From the NCBI RefSeq assembly GCF_022340925.1, contig NZ_JAJDNA010000081.1:1-51066 (forward strand): a stretch of 51,066 bases of DNA, given 5' to 3'. Shown piece by piece: positions 18,653 through 30,126 of the stretch (position 1 is its first letter; every line of letters starts with the position of its first letter). The position numbers and the translations under genes are program-made. This DNA is from Thiocapsa sp. (GTDB lineage Bacteria > Pseudomonadota > Gammaproteobacteria > Chromatiales > Chromatiaceae). Below the pieces are notes generated by a model, which worked only from the letters and a program-made list of their open reading frames with translations, was not told the DNA's origin and searched no databases.

Positions 18653-19042
18653 ATGTACGGCGTATCGACGAAAGTGAGCACCGGATTCGACGAGACCATC
18701 GACCGCTTGACTGAAGCCCTGAAGGCTGAGGGCTTCGGTGTCCTGAGCGATATCGACGTGGCCGCGACGCTGAAGACCAAGCTCGGCGTCGACCACCGGC
18801 CCTATCGTATTCTCGGTGCCTGCAATCCGGAGTTCGCCCAAAAAGCCATCAGCGCCGAGCCGGACATCGGTGTTCTGCTACCCTGCAACTTTGTCGTGCG
18901 CGAAGACGACGACGGCGATGTCAGGGTCCTCTTCATGAACCCACTGGCGGTGCTGGACCTGGTTGAAAACCCCCAGGTGCCGGGGCTGGCCGCGATGGTC
19001 CGGGAGAAGCTGGACCATGTGATGGAGGCGGTGCAGGATTAA
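18653..19042 (+). CDS. DUF302 family protein
   Basis: A 129-aa small cytoplasmic protein of the DUF302 fold. It starts MYGVSTKVSTGFDETIDRL and contains the family's LKAEGFGVLSDIDVAATLK, a YRILGACNP motif, and LLPCNFVVRE leading to the acidic EDDDGDVRV turn and FMNP. DUF302 proteins are widespread in sulfur and iron oxidisers; their biochemical role is not established. CAGGAGA lies 8 bases before the ATG; frames extending further upstream are not supported. Two cysteines (in GACNP and LPCN) are typical of part of the family. It is beside the hydrogenase cluster but probably transcribed separately. Confidence 0.9.
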   Translation: MYGVSTKVSTGFDETIDRLTEALKAEGFGVLSDIDVAATLKTKLGVDHRPYRILGACNPEFAQKAISAEPDIGVLLPCNFVVREDDDGDVRVLFMNPLAVLDLVENPQVPGLAAMVREKLDHVMEAVQD

Positions 19043-19073
19043 GCGGGACCCGCGCCCCCCGCGCGCGCAGAAG

Positions 19074-19092
19074 GGCGCCGCCTCGCGGCGCC
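19074..19092. terminator. strong hairpin between convergent genes
   Basis: GGCGCCGC / GCGGCGCC stem with a 3-base loop, 31 bases after the DUF302 stop and 53 bases beyond the stop of the opposing 34-aa gene. There is no T-tract, so the terminator role is inferred from position. Confidence 0.4.
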
Positions 19093-19144
19093 GACAGGTG
19101 CAAGGACGCGTGCGCGCCGCTTCGCCCCCTGCGCACCCCTGCGG

Positions 19145-19249
19145 TCAGGCCAGGATGCCATAGAGGATAGCCAAGGGAACGATGACGACGATTCCCATGG
19201 ACAGGATCTCGGGGACCGTGAGCTGTTTCAGGATAGCCACGAATTTCAT
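19145..19249 (-). CDS. 34-aa single-pass membrane peptide, hydrogenase-island right flank
   Basis: A 34-codon gene starting MKFVAILKQLTVPEI, with a hydrophobic helix over about residues 15-33 and the end YGILA. A perfect GGGAGGTG ribosome binding site lies 7 bases before the ATG at 19249. A promoter with a consensus -35 lies about 130 bp upstream. It is a relative of the peptide at 12230-12334: same length, same layout, 12 of 34 identical residues including the E14-I15-x-S17 turn and the Y30-x-x-L33-A34 end. It has no cysteine or histidine, so it does not bind haem or bacteriochlorophyll by His. A small structural subunit or assembly factor of a membrane complex is possible; no function is known to me. 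Confidence 0.8.
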   Translation of the reverse strand: MKFVAILKQLTVPEILSMGIVVIVPLAILYGILA

Positions 19250-19381
19250 GGCGGGACACCTCCCAATTGCCGAATGGTTGAGACGTCAGCCGAACAGCAC
19301 GACGGGGTCCGGCTTCGCTCGAAGGGATCCCGGCATGTGCCGTCCTGCAGGTTTCCGTGCCGGAACGATCACTACATTGCT

Positions 19382-19410
19382 TTATTAGTTTATTCTTATT
19401 TAAATGTCAA
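19382..19410 (-). promoter_or_regulatory. sigma-70-like promoter of the right-flank 34-aa peptide gene
   Basis: On the minus strand, a perfect TTGACA (19405-19410), a 17-bp AT-rich spacer, then TAATAA (19382-19387). This AT-rich patch stands out in GC-rich DNA and predicts a leader of about 125 bases before the start at 19249. Confidence 0.6.
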
Positions 19411-19462
19411 GTCACAGCGGGCAGGCGGCGACGGGGCAGGGCGTACTCGTTACAATCACGCC

Positions 19463-20575
19463 ATGATTCGTGTGCCCCTGAAGACGCGGACAAGCCGCGT
19501 CATCGTCGGCCTCTCCGGCGGGGTCGATTCAGCCGTCGCCGCGCACCGATTACTCGAGCGCGGTTATGCGGTCGAGGCCCTGTTCATGAAGAACTGGGAG
19601 GAAGACGACACCGCGGGCCACTGCGCCGCAGCAGCCGACCTCGCCGACGCAAGTGCCGTCGCCGACCGGCTCGGGATTCGACTGCACACGGTCAATTTCG
19701 CCGCCGAGTATTGGGACCGGGTCTTCGAGGCCTTCCTCGCCCAGTACCGTGCCATGCGCACCCCCAACCCGGATGTCTTATGCAACCGGGAGATCAAGTT
19801 CACCGCCTTTCTCGACCATGCCCGGGCTTTGGGTGCCGATCACATTGCGACGGGCCACTATGCGCGCGCCACGCGGGACGCGCGGGGCGTTCGCCTGCGC
19901 CTGTGCGCCGATTCGGAGAAAGACCAGACATACTTTCTCCACCTGCTCGACCAAGCCCAATTGGCGTGGGCGCTCTTCCCATTGCATGACGTCACCAAGG
20001 CCGAGGTCCGCAGGATCGCGAAAGGGCTCGCGCTCCCGAACGCCGAGAAGAAGGACAGCACCGGAATCTGCTTCATCGGAGAGCGACGTTTCCGGGATTT
20101 TCTGGCTCGCTATGTTCCCATCGAGCCCGGCCCCATCGAGACCGCCGAGGGTGTGCGCATCGGCGCGCATCGGGGACTTGCGCACTACACGATCGGTCAA
20201 CGTCAGGGGCTCGGCATCGGGGGTGTCAACGGCGGGCAAGCGGCACCCTGGTTCGTCGCCGCCAAGGATGCCCGACGTAACACCTTGATCCTGGTTCAGG
20301 ACACGCTTCATCCCCTTCTCATGTCTGCGGGTCTCACGGCAGGGACACCACATTGGATCGCCGGCTCGCCTCCCGCGCACCCGCCGTTTCACTGTCTCGC
20401 CCGATTGCGACATCGCCAGCCGCTGCAGGCCTGCGAGGTATCCGAGATCAGCGACGAAGGCTGCAGGGTCCGCTTCGGTGCCCCGCAGCGCGCGGTGACG
20501 CCGGGCCAGTCCATCGTTTTCTACCGCGACGACGAATGTCTCGGCGGCGCGGTCATCGAAGAGGGATGGCGCTGA
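19463..20575 (+). CDS. mnmA: tRNA-specific 2-thiouridylase MnmA
   Basis: A 370-aa enzyme that puts sulfur on C2 of the wobble uridine in tRNA-Lys, -Glu and -Gln. The PP-loop SGGVDS is at 18-23. The catalytic cysteines are C108 in NPDVLCNREIKF and C204 in STGICFIGERRF. LHLLDQAQL and HYTIGQRQGLGIGG are further family motifs. The ATG at 19463 matches the usual start; in-frame codons upstream to 19274 cross the promoter of the opposing small gene. A TACAAT hexamer ends only 6 bases before the ATG, so the transcript could be nearly leaderless. hflD follows, as in E. coli. Confidence 0.97.
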   Translation: MIRVPLKTRTSRVIVGLSGGVDSAVAAHRLLERGYAVEALFMKNWEEDDTAGHCAAAADLADASAVADRLGIRLHTVNFAAEYWDRVFEAFLAQYRAMRTPNPDVLCNREIKFTAFLDHARALGADHIATGHYARATRDARGVRLRLCADSEKDQTYFLHLLDQAQLAWALFPLHDVTKAEVRRIAKGLALPNAEKKDSTGICFIGERRFRDFLARYVPIEPGPIETAEGVRIGAHRGLAHYTIGQRQGLGIGGVNGGQAAPWFVAAKDARRNTLILVQDTLHPLLMSAGLTAGTPHWIAGSPPAHPPFHCLARLRHRQPLQACEVSEISDEGCRVRFGAPQRAVTPGQSIVFYRDDECLGGAVIEEGWR

Positions 20576-20659
20576 AGCCGGCGAACCCGATCAATCCTTG
20601 GCGAGAGCGCCGTGTTCGGGTTCAAATGGCGGGGCAGACGCTCAGGAGACCCCAGCAGC

Positions 20660-21292
20660 ATGGCCCACACCGACCTCGATCGCGTCGTCGCACTCGCCGG
20701 CATCTATCAAGCGGTCAATTGCGTGACCCGCGTCGCCCGCCATGGCTCGGCCGATGTTGAAGCCATGGAACCCTGTATCTACAGCCTCCTGCAGGTGGAC
20801 GCGGACGACGTGGAAGCGGTGTTCGGACCACCGGGTGCTGTCGCAAACGGGGCACGGCAGATCATCGCTCAACTGACGGGAAAGCCGGAGCGCAATCTGG
20901 AGCTGACCCGCTACGTGGTCCTCCTGATGAAGTTGGAGCGCACCCTGGCGAGGCGAGCCGACCTGCTTGCACGGATCCGTGAAGGCATCGTCTCCGCCCA
21001 GCTCAGCCAGGAGCAGTCCGCGCTGCTTGGCCCCGACATGCTTGCCCAGCTCGCCGAGATCTACAGCGCGACCATCAGCCATCTCGAGCCCCGGATCATC
21101 GTCCGCGGCGATCCGCTTCATCTGCGGAACCCGGACAACCAAAACCAGGTGCGCGCACTGCTGTTGGCGGGTATCCGAGCCGCGATGCTGTGGCGCCAGG
21201 TCGGCGGCGGCCGCTGGCACATTCTCTTCAGGAGCAAGCAGATCCTGGCCGACGCCCGCCGCTATCTCGAGCGTGCCGCAAACCGCCCCTGA
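20660..21292 (+). CDS. hflD: HflD, high-frequency lysogenization protein homologue
   Basis: A 210-aa, mostly helical protein of the HflD (YcfC) family. In E. coli HflD is a membrane-associated protein that modulates lambda CII; its cellular role is poorly defined. Family features are the N-terminal [29 protein letters not shown], and the highly conserved C-terminal [20 protein letters not shown]. The start at 20660 follows TCAGGAGA; the in-frame start at 20612 is less likely. Position directly after mnmA is the conserved one. Confidence 0.94.
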   Translation: MAHTDLDRVVALAGIYQAVNCVTRVARHGSADVEAMEPCIYSLLQVDADDVEAVFGPPGAVANGARQIIAQLTGKPERNLELTRYVVLLMKLERTLARRADLLARIREGIVSAQLSQEQSALLGPDMLAQLAEIYSATISHLEPRIIVRGDPLHLRNPDNQNQVRALLLAGIRAAMLWRQVGGGRWHILFRSKQILADARRYLERAANRP

Positions 21293-21446
21293 GACTGCCG
21301 CGCGCGCGCCGCAGGCGACATGGCCGAGGGGTGGGCGGCACGCAGTGGACCCGCCCTGCCGCCGCCTACTGCACTGCAGCATATGGCGGCGCCCCGCCGC
21401 GACCGCTAGAATCGTGGCCAACCAGCCACTGACCCCGGAGCCCCGC

Positions 21447-25485
<4,039 letters not shown>

Positions 25486-25496
25486 AGAGTGGAACA

Positions 25497-25538
25497 ATTA
25501 AAAAAGGCCGGTCACGCCGTGACGTGGCCGGCCTTCCC
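25497..25538 (-). terminator. intrinsic terminator of the OmpA-like gene
   Basis: On the minus strand AAGGCCGG-CCACG and CGTGA-CCGGCCTT form a long stem followed by TTTTTTAATTG. It lies 173 bases after the OmpA-like gene stop and just past the purB stop on the other strand. Confidence 0.85.
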
Positions 25539-25579
25539 ATAAGCCCCTGTCGGGGGGATTGAGGCTTATTGGACCTTCC

Positions 25580-25613
25580 CGCACCGGTCACCCCGATGAC
25601 CGGTGCGGCTTTT
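25580..25613 (+). terminator. intrinsic terminator of purB
   Basis: CGCACCGGTCA pairs with TGACCGGTGCG around a 6-base loop, followed by GCTTTT. With the opposing terminator just upstream, this separates the convergent purB and OmpA-like genes. Confidence 0.8.
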
Positions 25614-25710
25614 GACAACAACAGTTGATCGATCGAGGGGACGACCGGCCGCGGCGATCCCTTCCGCCGGCCCCGGTTTGCCGGTGATCGACCCGCAGTG
25701 CCTCCCAGCG

Positions 25711-26274
25711 TCAGCCGCCCGCCACATTGGAGCGAATCTTCACGCGGCGCTGATCCAACGAGAAGATGTCGAAGTCGGGCAGCATCTCGCGCTTGCCGCG
25801 GCTCTCCACCGAGACGATGTCGCTGGCCGGGATGCCCTGGCTGACCATGTAGTCCCGCACGGTCTCGGCGCGACGCATGCCGAGCTCCATGTTGTACTCG
25901 TCCGATCCCTTGGCATCGGTGTGACCGGTGATGGAGATCTCCTCGCGGGTCGGGGTCGCCTTCACGTTCGCGATGTAGTCGTCGAGCCGTTGAAGCTCGC
26001 TGTCGTTGACCACGTTCTCGATGCGGTACTTGTCGAACTCGAAGTTCAGACGGACCGTGAACTCTTCCGGAACGGGCGCAACGCAGGGCTCCAGGGTGTC
26101 GGGCCCGTGGATGCTCTGCCAGCACTCGCCCGAGCTGTTCACCCATCCCGTTCCCTCTGGCTGAGCAGACCAGAAGTGGTCCTCCATGTAGTCGGCCTGC
26201 ACGGCCAGCGGGGCGGATAAGGCAACGGCCATCGCGAGCGAGGCCAGGAATGAGGTCTGTTTCTGTTTACGCAT
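25711..26274 (-). CDS. OmpA-family outer membrane / peptidoglycan-binding protein
   Basis: A 187-aa protein with a Sec signal peptide (MRKQKQTSFLASLAMAVALS, cleaved after AVQA near residue 27), a short N-terminal region with two Cys (GECWQSIHG, LEPCVAP), and a C-terminal OmpA domain. The OmpA domain shows ITGHTDAKGSDEYNMELGMR and RRAETVRDY, with the Asp and Arg that bind diaminopimelate in murein. There is no eight-strand barrel: the part before the OmpA domain is only about 60 residues. It is probably a periplasmic or lipid-free peptidoglycan-linked protein. AGGAAGCGAAGAG precedes the ATG. Exact role unknown. Confidence 0.92.
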   Translation of the reverse strand: MRKQKQTSFLASLAMAVALSAPLAVQADYMEDHFWSAQPEGTGWVNSSGECWQSIHGPDTLEPCVAPVPEEFTVRLNFEFDKYRIENVVNDSELQRLDDYIANVKATPTREEISITGHTDAKGSDEYNMELGMRRAETVRDYMVSQGIPASDIVSVESRGKREMLPDFDIFSLDQRRVKIRSNVAGG

Positions 26275-26813
26275 CTCTTCGCTTCCTGTTCAGGTGGATG
26301 GATGATGAATCGAGCTTGGGTGTCTACATCGTCGGCGGACATGTCAGGAAAATGCAACAGCGTTGTGTGTGTATCGCCCGTTCGCCGCGGGTCTGCCTCC
26401 GTTTCGCCGCCTCAGCGGACAGTTCAGAGCGCGGACAGCGTGGACAGACCGCACTTGGCACAACGACATTTTAGACTACAACAGGGACAAAAGTGCAACT
26501 TTTTTCATCGGCCGATACATATTTACAACGATTGCCGCCAGCAGGCCACAGTCCCGGCCTCCTGAAACGCCCCGACAAGGGCTGTTTCTCGAGTCCGGGG
26601 CGGACAATCGGCTCTTCGTTGTAGTTTTCCAACAGGTTTCCGCCGCTGGCCCACCGGCGGGTCGAGCTCCCCCATCCGCGGTGGCGCAAAAGGTCCGAGT
26701 CAGGGTGGTCAACCCTGAAGACCTCGACCTGCGCCGCCGCCACCTTTGATCCGGAAGGGCATGATCGGATCGGCGCACGCGCAGCGCGACCCAACCGGCC
26801 GCATTGAGCTGCG
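26275..26813. other. intergenic region between gltA and the OmpA-like gene
   Basis: 539 bp. Genes on both sides read on the minus strand, so the right part is downstream of gltA and the left part is the OmpA-like promoter region. An AT-rich stretch at about 26465-26530, with possible minus-strand TTGCAC and TAAAAT hexamers 19 bp apart, could be that promoter. Short frames in this stretch have no recognisable product. Confidence 0.4.
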
Positions 26814-28118
26814 TCAGGCCGTTCCGAGCTCGCCTCTCTCGCTGAGCGGCACCCGGTCGGTCTCCAGCGGCCCGACATAGATCTGACGCGGACGCGCGAT
26901 CTTGTTCCCCGAGGTCTGTGCCTGCTCCCACCAATGGGCGATCCAGCCGGGGAGCCGGCCGATTGCGAACATCACCGTAAACATGTTGGTCGGAATCCCG
27001 ATGGCCCTGAGGATGATACCGCTGTAAAAATCCACGTTCGGGTAGAGCTTGCGCTCGACAAAGTACGGATCCTCGAGTGCGATCTCCTCGAGTCGACGCG
27101 CGATCTGGAGCAATGGATCACGGACACCGAGTTGCGGAAGCAGCCGCTCGGCGACGTTCGCCAACATTCGGGCGCGCGGGTCGAAGCTCTTGTAGACCCG
27201 GTGACCGAAGCCCATCAGCCGGACCTTGCTGTCCTTGTCCTTCGCCAGGCGGACATATTCCTCCGGACTCAGGTGCCCGTGATGGATCTGCTCCAACATC
27301 TCGAGCACTGCAACATTTGCCCCGCCGTGCAGCGGCCCCCAGAGCGCGCAGACCCCTGCCGCGCAGGACGCAAAGAGATTGGCCTGGCTGGAGCCGACCA
27401 TCCGCACCGTCGAAGTCGAGCAGTTCTGCTCATGGTCGGCGTGCAGCAGCAGCACCAGGTTGACGGCGTCGCGAACGACCGGATCGCACACATGCTGCGC
27501 GTACGGCTGCGAAAACATCATGTGCAGGAAGTTCGGGACATACCTCAGCTCGGGATGCGGATAGATGTAGGGCAGCCCCCTCGAGTGACGGTAGGCATAG
27601 GCGGCGATCGTGCGGATCTTGCTGATCAGACGGGCGGCCGCCACACGGAAACGGTCCGCGTCCTCGAGCTCGAAGAGCTCCGGGTGAAAACAGGACAGCG
27701 CGTTGATCATGGCCGAGAGGATGGCCATCGGCGGCGCCGAGCGCGGGAAACCCTCGAAATGATGCTTCATCCCCTCGTCGAGGTTCGCGCAGGCCGTCAG
27801 ATCGGCCGCGAAGGCCTCGTATTCCTGCGGACTCGGCAGATGACCGAAGATCAGCAGCCAGGCGACCTCGACGAAGTTCGGTGCCTGCTCGAACTGCTCG
27901 ATCGGAATACCCCGATAGCGCAGGATCCCGCGCTCTCCATCGATGAAGGTGATGGCGCTCTCACAGCTGCCGGTGTTGGCGTAACCCGGATCGAGGGTGA
28001 TGCAGCCCGACTTCGCACGCAATGTGCGAATGTCGATGGCGCGCTCGCCCTCGGTGCCCTCCAGGATCGGAAAACGATAGCTCGCATCGCCGAGGATCAG
28101 GGTTGCCGCATCGGACAT
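26814..28118 (-). CDS. gltA: citrate synthase (type II)
   Basis: A 434-aa enzyme condensing acetyl-CoA and oxaloacetate. Motifs are ITFIDGERGILRYRGIPIEQ at the N-terminus, HADHEQNCSTSTVR with the first catalytic His, WGPLHGGAN with the second, and GFGHRVYKSFDPRA with the CoA and citrate contacts. The N-terminal domain before residue 60 and the length are those of the hexameric, NADH-inhibited gram-negative type. The start at 28118 follows GGAG at 6 bases; upstream in-frame codons to 28205 are not needed. Confidence 0.96.
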   Translation of the reverse strand: MSDAATLILGDASYRFPILEGTEGERAIDIRTLRAKSGCITLDPGYANTGSCESAITFIDGERGILRYRGIPIEQFEQAPNFVEVAWLLIFGHLPSPQEYEAFAADLTACANLDEGMKHHFEGFPRSAPPMAILSAMINALSCFHPELFELEDADRFRVAAARLISKIRTIAAYAYRHSRGLPYIYPHPELRYVPNFLHMMFSQPYAQHVCDPVVRDAVNLVLLLHADHEQNCSTSTVRMVGSSQANLFASCAAGVCALWGPLHGGANVAVLEMLEQIHHGHLSPEEYVRLAKDKDSKVRLMGFGHRVYKSFDPRARMLANVAERLLPQLGVRDPLLQIARRLEEIALEDPYFVERKLYPNVDFYSGIILRAIGIPTNMFTVMFAIGRLPGWIAHWWEQAQTSGNKIARPRQIYVGPLETDRVPLSERGELGTA

Positions 28119-28303
28119 GGGATGCTCCGGGGGTCGATGGATGATTCTGTCGGGGGAGACCAGCCGTCCGCCACGGCCCACCGCGGGGTCATCGCTTCGG
28201 ATCACGCGGCGACCCTGCCGTCGTCCGAACGTGTGCAGGTCGCCCGGTCACGACGGGCATCCGGTTGGGTCTCTGATCGTTGGACGTCAGCCGCCGGGAA
28301 GGC

Positions 28304-29287
28304 TCAGATCTCCGAGACCACCTTGTCGTAGAAGCTCAGATAGTCGTCCGGGGTCGGACCCTCGCGCCATTCGATGGCGGCACGCGGGTGCTGGTTGAGC
28401 TGACCGGTGATGTTGTAGGGGATCGAGGGGCCCCAGTCCAGCTCCTGACGCAACGGCAACATGTGATGCTGGATGACATCGATGATCGGTCGCACATCGA
28501 ACTTGGGGTTTCGCAGGAAACCGAGCAGCAGCTCCGTGTGGCAATTGCCTGCCCCACGACCAAACCCGAAGATCGTCGAATCGACCCGATTGCAGCCGAG
28601 GATGATCGCCTCGATCGTGTTTGCGAATGCCAACTGCAGGTTGTTGTGGGCGTGGATGCCGATCTCCTTCCCCACGCCCTCCAGCGCGGCCGCGTACTTG
28701 TGGTAGAGGCGGTCGACCTGCTCGCGATAGAGATAGCCGAAGCTGTCGACGATCACCATGGTGCTGGCCGGCGTCTCGGCGATGGCCTCGAGCACCGTGT
28801 CGATCTCCGTCTCGGTGATGTTGGAGACCGCCATCAGGTTCGCCGTCGTCTCGTAGCCGAGCTCCGTGGCATGGCGAATCATATCGACCGCCTCTGAAAC
28901 CTGATGGGCATAAAACGCGACGCGGATCATCGAGAGGACGCTGTCGCTCGCCGGCAGAAGATCGGTCTGCCAATCGCTCTTGCCGGCGTCCGCCATGGCC
29001 GCAAGCTTGAGCCCGGTCGATTCGGGGTCATGATCCCCCACCGCCCGGCGGATGTCGGCCTCGTCGCAGTGCCGCCACGGACCGAACTTGTCCCGCGGGA
29101 AGACGCGAACCGAGTTCTTGTATCCGATTTCCATGTAGTCGATGCCGGCATCGACGCAGGCGCGATAGATCGCGGTGACGAAGCTATCGCTGAACTGGTG
29201 GGCGTTCACGAGCCCGCCGTCGCGGACGGTGCAGTCGAGGACTTTCAGCTCGGGTCGGAAGGTAATCCAGGGGGCCTTGTCGGACAT
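28304..29287 (-). CDS. DRE-TIM metallolyase / HMGL-like aldolase of unknown substrate
   Basis: A 327-aa TIM-barrel enzyme of the HMG-CoA lyase-like superfamily. The signature LDCTVRDGG near residue 18 supplies the metal Asp and catalytic Arg, and GIHAHNNLQLAFANTIEA supplies the two metal-binding His residues. The stretch GCNRVDSTIFGFGRGAGN resembles 4-hydroxy-2-oxovalerate aldolases (DmpG-like) more than isopropylmalate or homocitrate synthases. No acylating dehydrogenase partner is adjacent, so a DmpG role is not supported. It sits 185 bp upstream of gltA on the same strand. GGAG lies 8 bases before the ATG. The substrate is unknown. Confidence 0.85.
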   Translation of the reverse strand: MSDKAPWITFRPELKVLDCTVRDGGLVNAHQFSDSFVTAIYRACVDAGIDYMEIGYKNSVRVFPRDKFGPWRHCDEADIRRAVGDHDPESTGLKLAAMADAGKSDWQTDLLPASDSVLSMIRVAFYAHQVSEAVDMIRHATELGYETTANLMAVSNITETEIDTVLEAIAETPASTMVIVDSFGYLYREQVDRLYHKYAAALEGVGKEIGIHAHNNLQLAFANTIEAIILGCNRVDSTIFGFGRGAGNCHTELLLGFLRNPKFDVRPIIDVIQHHMLPLRQELDWGPSIPYNITGQLNQHPRAAIEWREGPTPDDYLSFYDKVVSEI

Positions 29288-29505
29288 CGATCATTCTCCG
29301 GGGGGACTTCGGGGATCGGACATTTTGAGCCTCCGACAGCCTCCGAGCAAACATCAGAAGACGCTGATCAATCGCCGGCCCTTGGCAATGCCCGGCGCAA
29401 GGGACGGAGAGGCTGCCGCCGCGTCCCTGCGGTTTCGACCGGGTGGCCGCCGACGATGGCCGGCAGTCCTGCCCGGCGTGAAGCGGCGAGTCTCTGCGCG
29501 CTTGA

Positions 29506-30126
29506 TCAGGCGGGCGCATCGGCTGCCGCGATCAGCGACATGCGGACCAGCTCCGCGAGCGAATCGGCACGCATCTTCTCCATCACACGCGCGCGATGGG
29601 CCTCCACCGTCTTGGCACTGACGCCGAGTGACGCGGCAATATCCTTGTTCGACTTGCCCTCTGTGACCATCGCCATGACTTCGTGCTCGCGCGGGGTCAG
29701 CTCGGCAAGACGCGCCGCAATGGCGGCGCGTACCGCCTGGTTCGAGCGGTGCTTCTGGTCGAAGTCGAGTGCCCGGCGGATACTGCGCAGAAGGTCTTCA
29801 TCATGAAACGGCTTCTCGATGAAGTCGACCGCGCCCGCTTTCATGGCCTTCACGGCCATTGCAACATCGCCGTGCCCGGTGATGATGATGACCGGCAGAT
29901 GATAGCTCTCGCGCGCCAGATGGCCCTGCAGCTCCAATCCGCTCATCCCCGGCATCCGCACGTCGAGCAGAAGGCAGCCTGCGCGACCCGGGTAGTAGTT
30001 CGCAAGAAACGCGTCGGCGGACTCATAGGTCTGCACCGACATGCCTGTGGATTCGATCAGCCATTTCAGGGAGGTCCGCATGGCTTGGTCGTCATCGACG
30101 ACAAAGACGGTGGCTTCAATGGTCAT
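29506..30126 (-). CDS. FixJ-type response regulator
   Basis: A 206-aa two-component regulator. The receiver domain has acidic residues D11-D13, phosphoacceptor D55 in LLLDVRMPG, and Lys in IEKPFHDEDLL. A LuxR/FixJ-type helix-turn-helix occupies the C-terminus (LTPREHEVMAMVTEGKSNKD then SAKTVEAHRARVMEKM). The gene overlaps the sensor kinase stop by four bases (ATGA), so they form a coupled pair. Targets are unknown. Related pairs include FixLJ, TodST and DctB-type systems. Confidence 0.95.
   Translation of the reverse strand: MTIEATVFVVDDDQAMRTSLKWLIESTGMSVQTYESADAFLANYYPGRAGCLLLDVRMPGMSGLELQGHLARESYHLPVIIITGHGDVAMAVKAMKAGAVDFIEKPFHDEDLLRSIRRALDFDQKHRSNQAVRAAIAARLAELTPREHEVMAMVTEGKSNKDIAASLGVSAKTVEAHRARVMEKMRADSLAELVRMSLIAAADAPA

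Noticed and set aside
26476..26934. Minus frames overlapping the gltA 3' end and the following gap
   Set aside because: Out of frame with gltA, no start signal, and low-complexity translation.
29327..29347. GAGCCTCCGACAGCCTCCGAG resembles the ends of the CTAG element
   Set aside because: Similarity needs gaps, there is no CTAG on either side, and no interior of the element is present; chance or a very old remnant cannot be separated.
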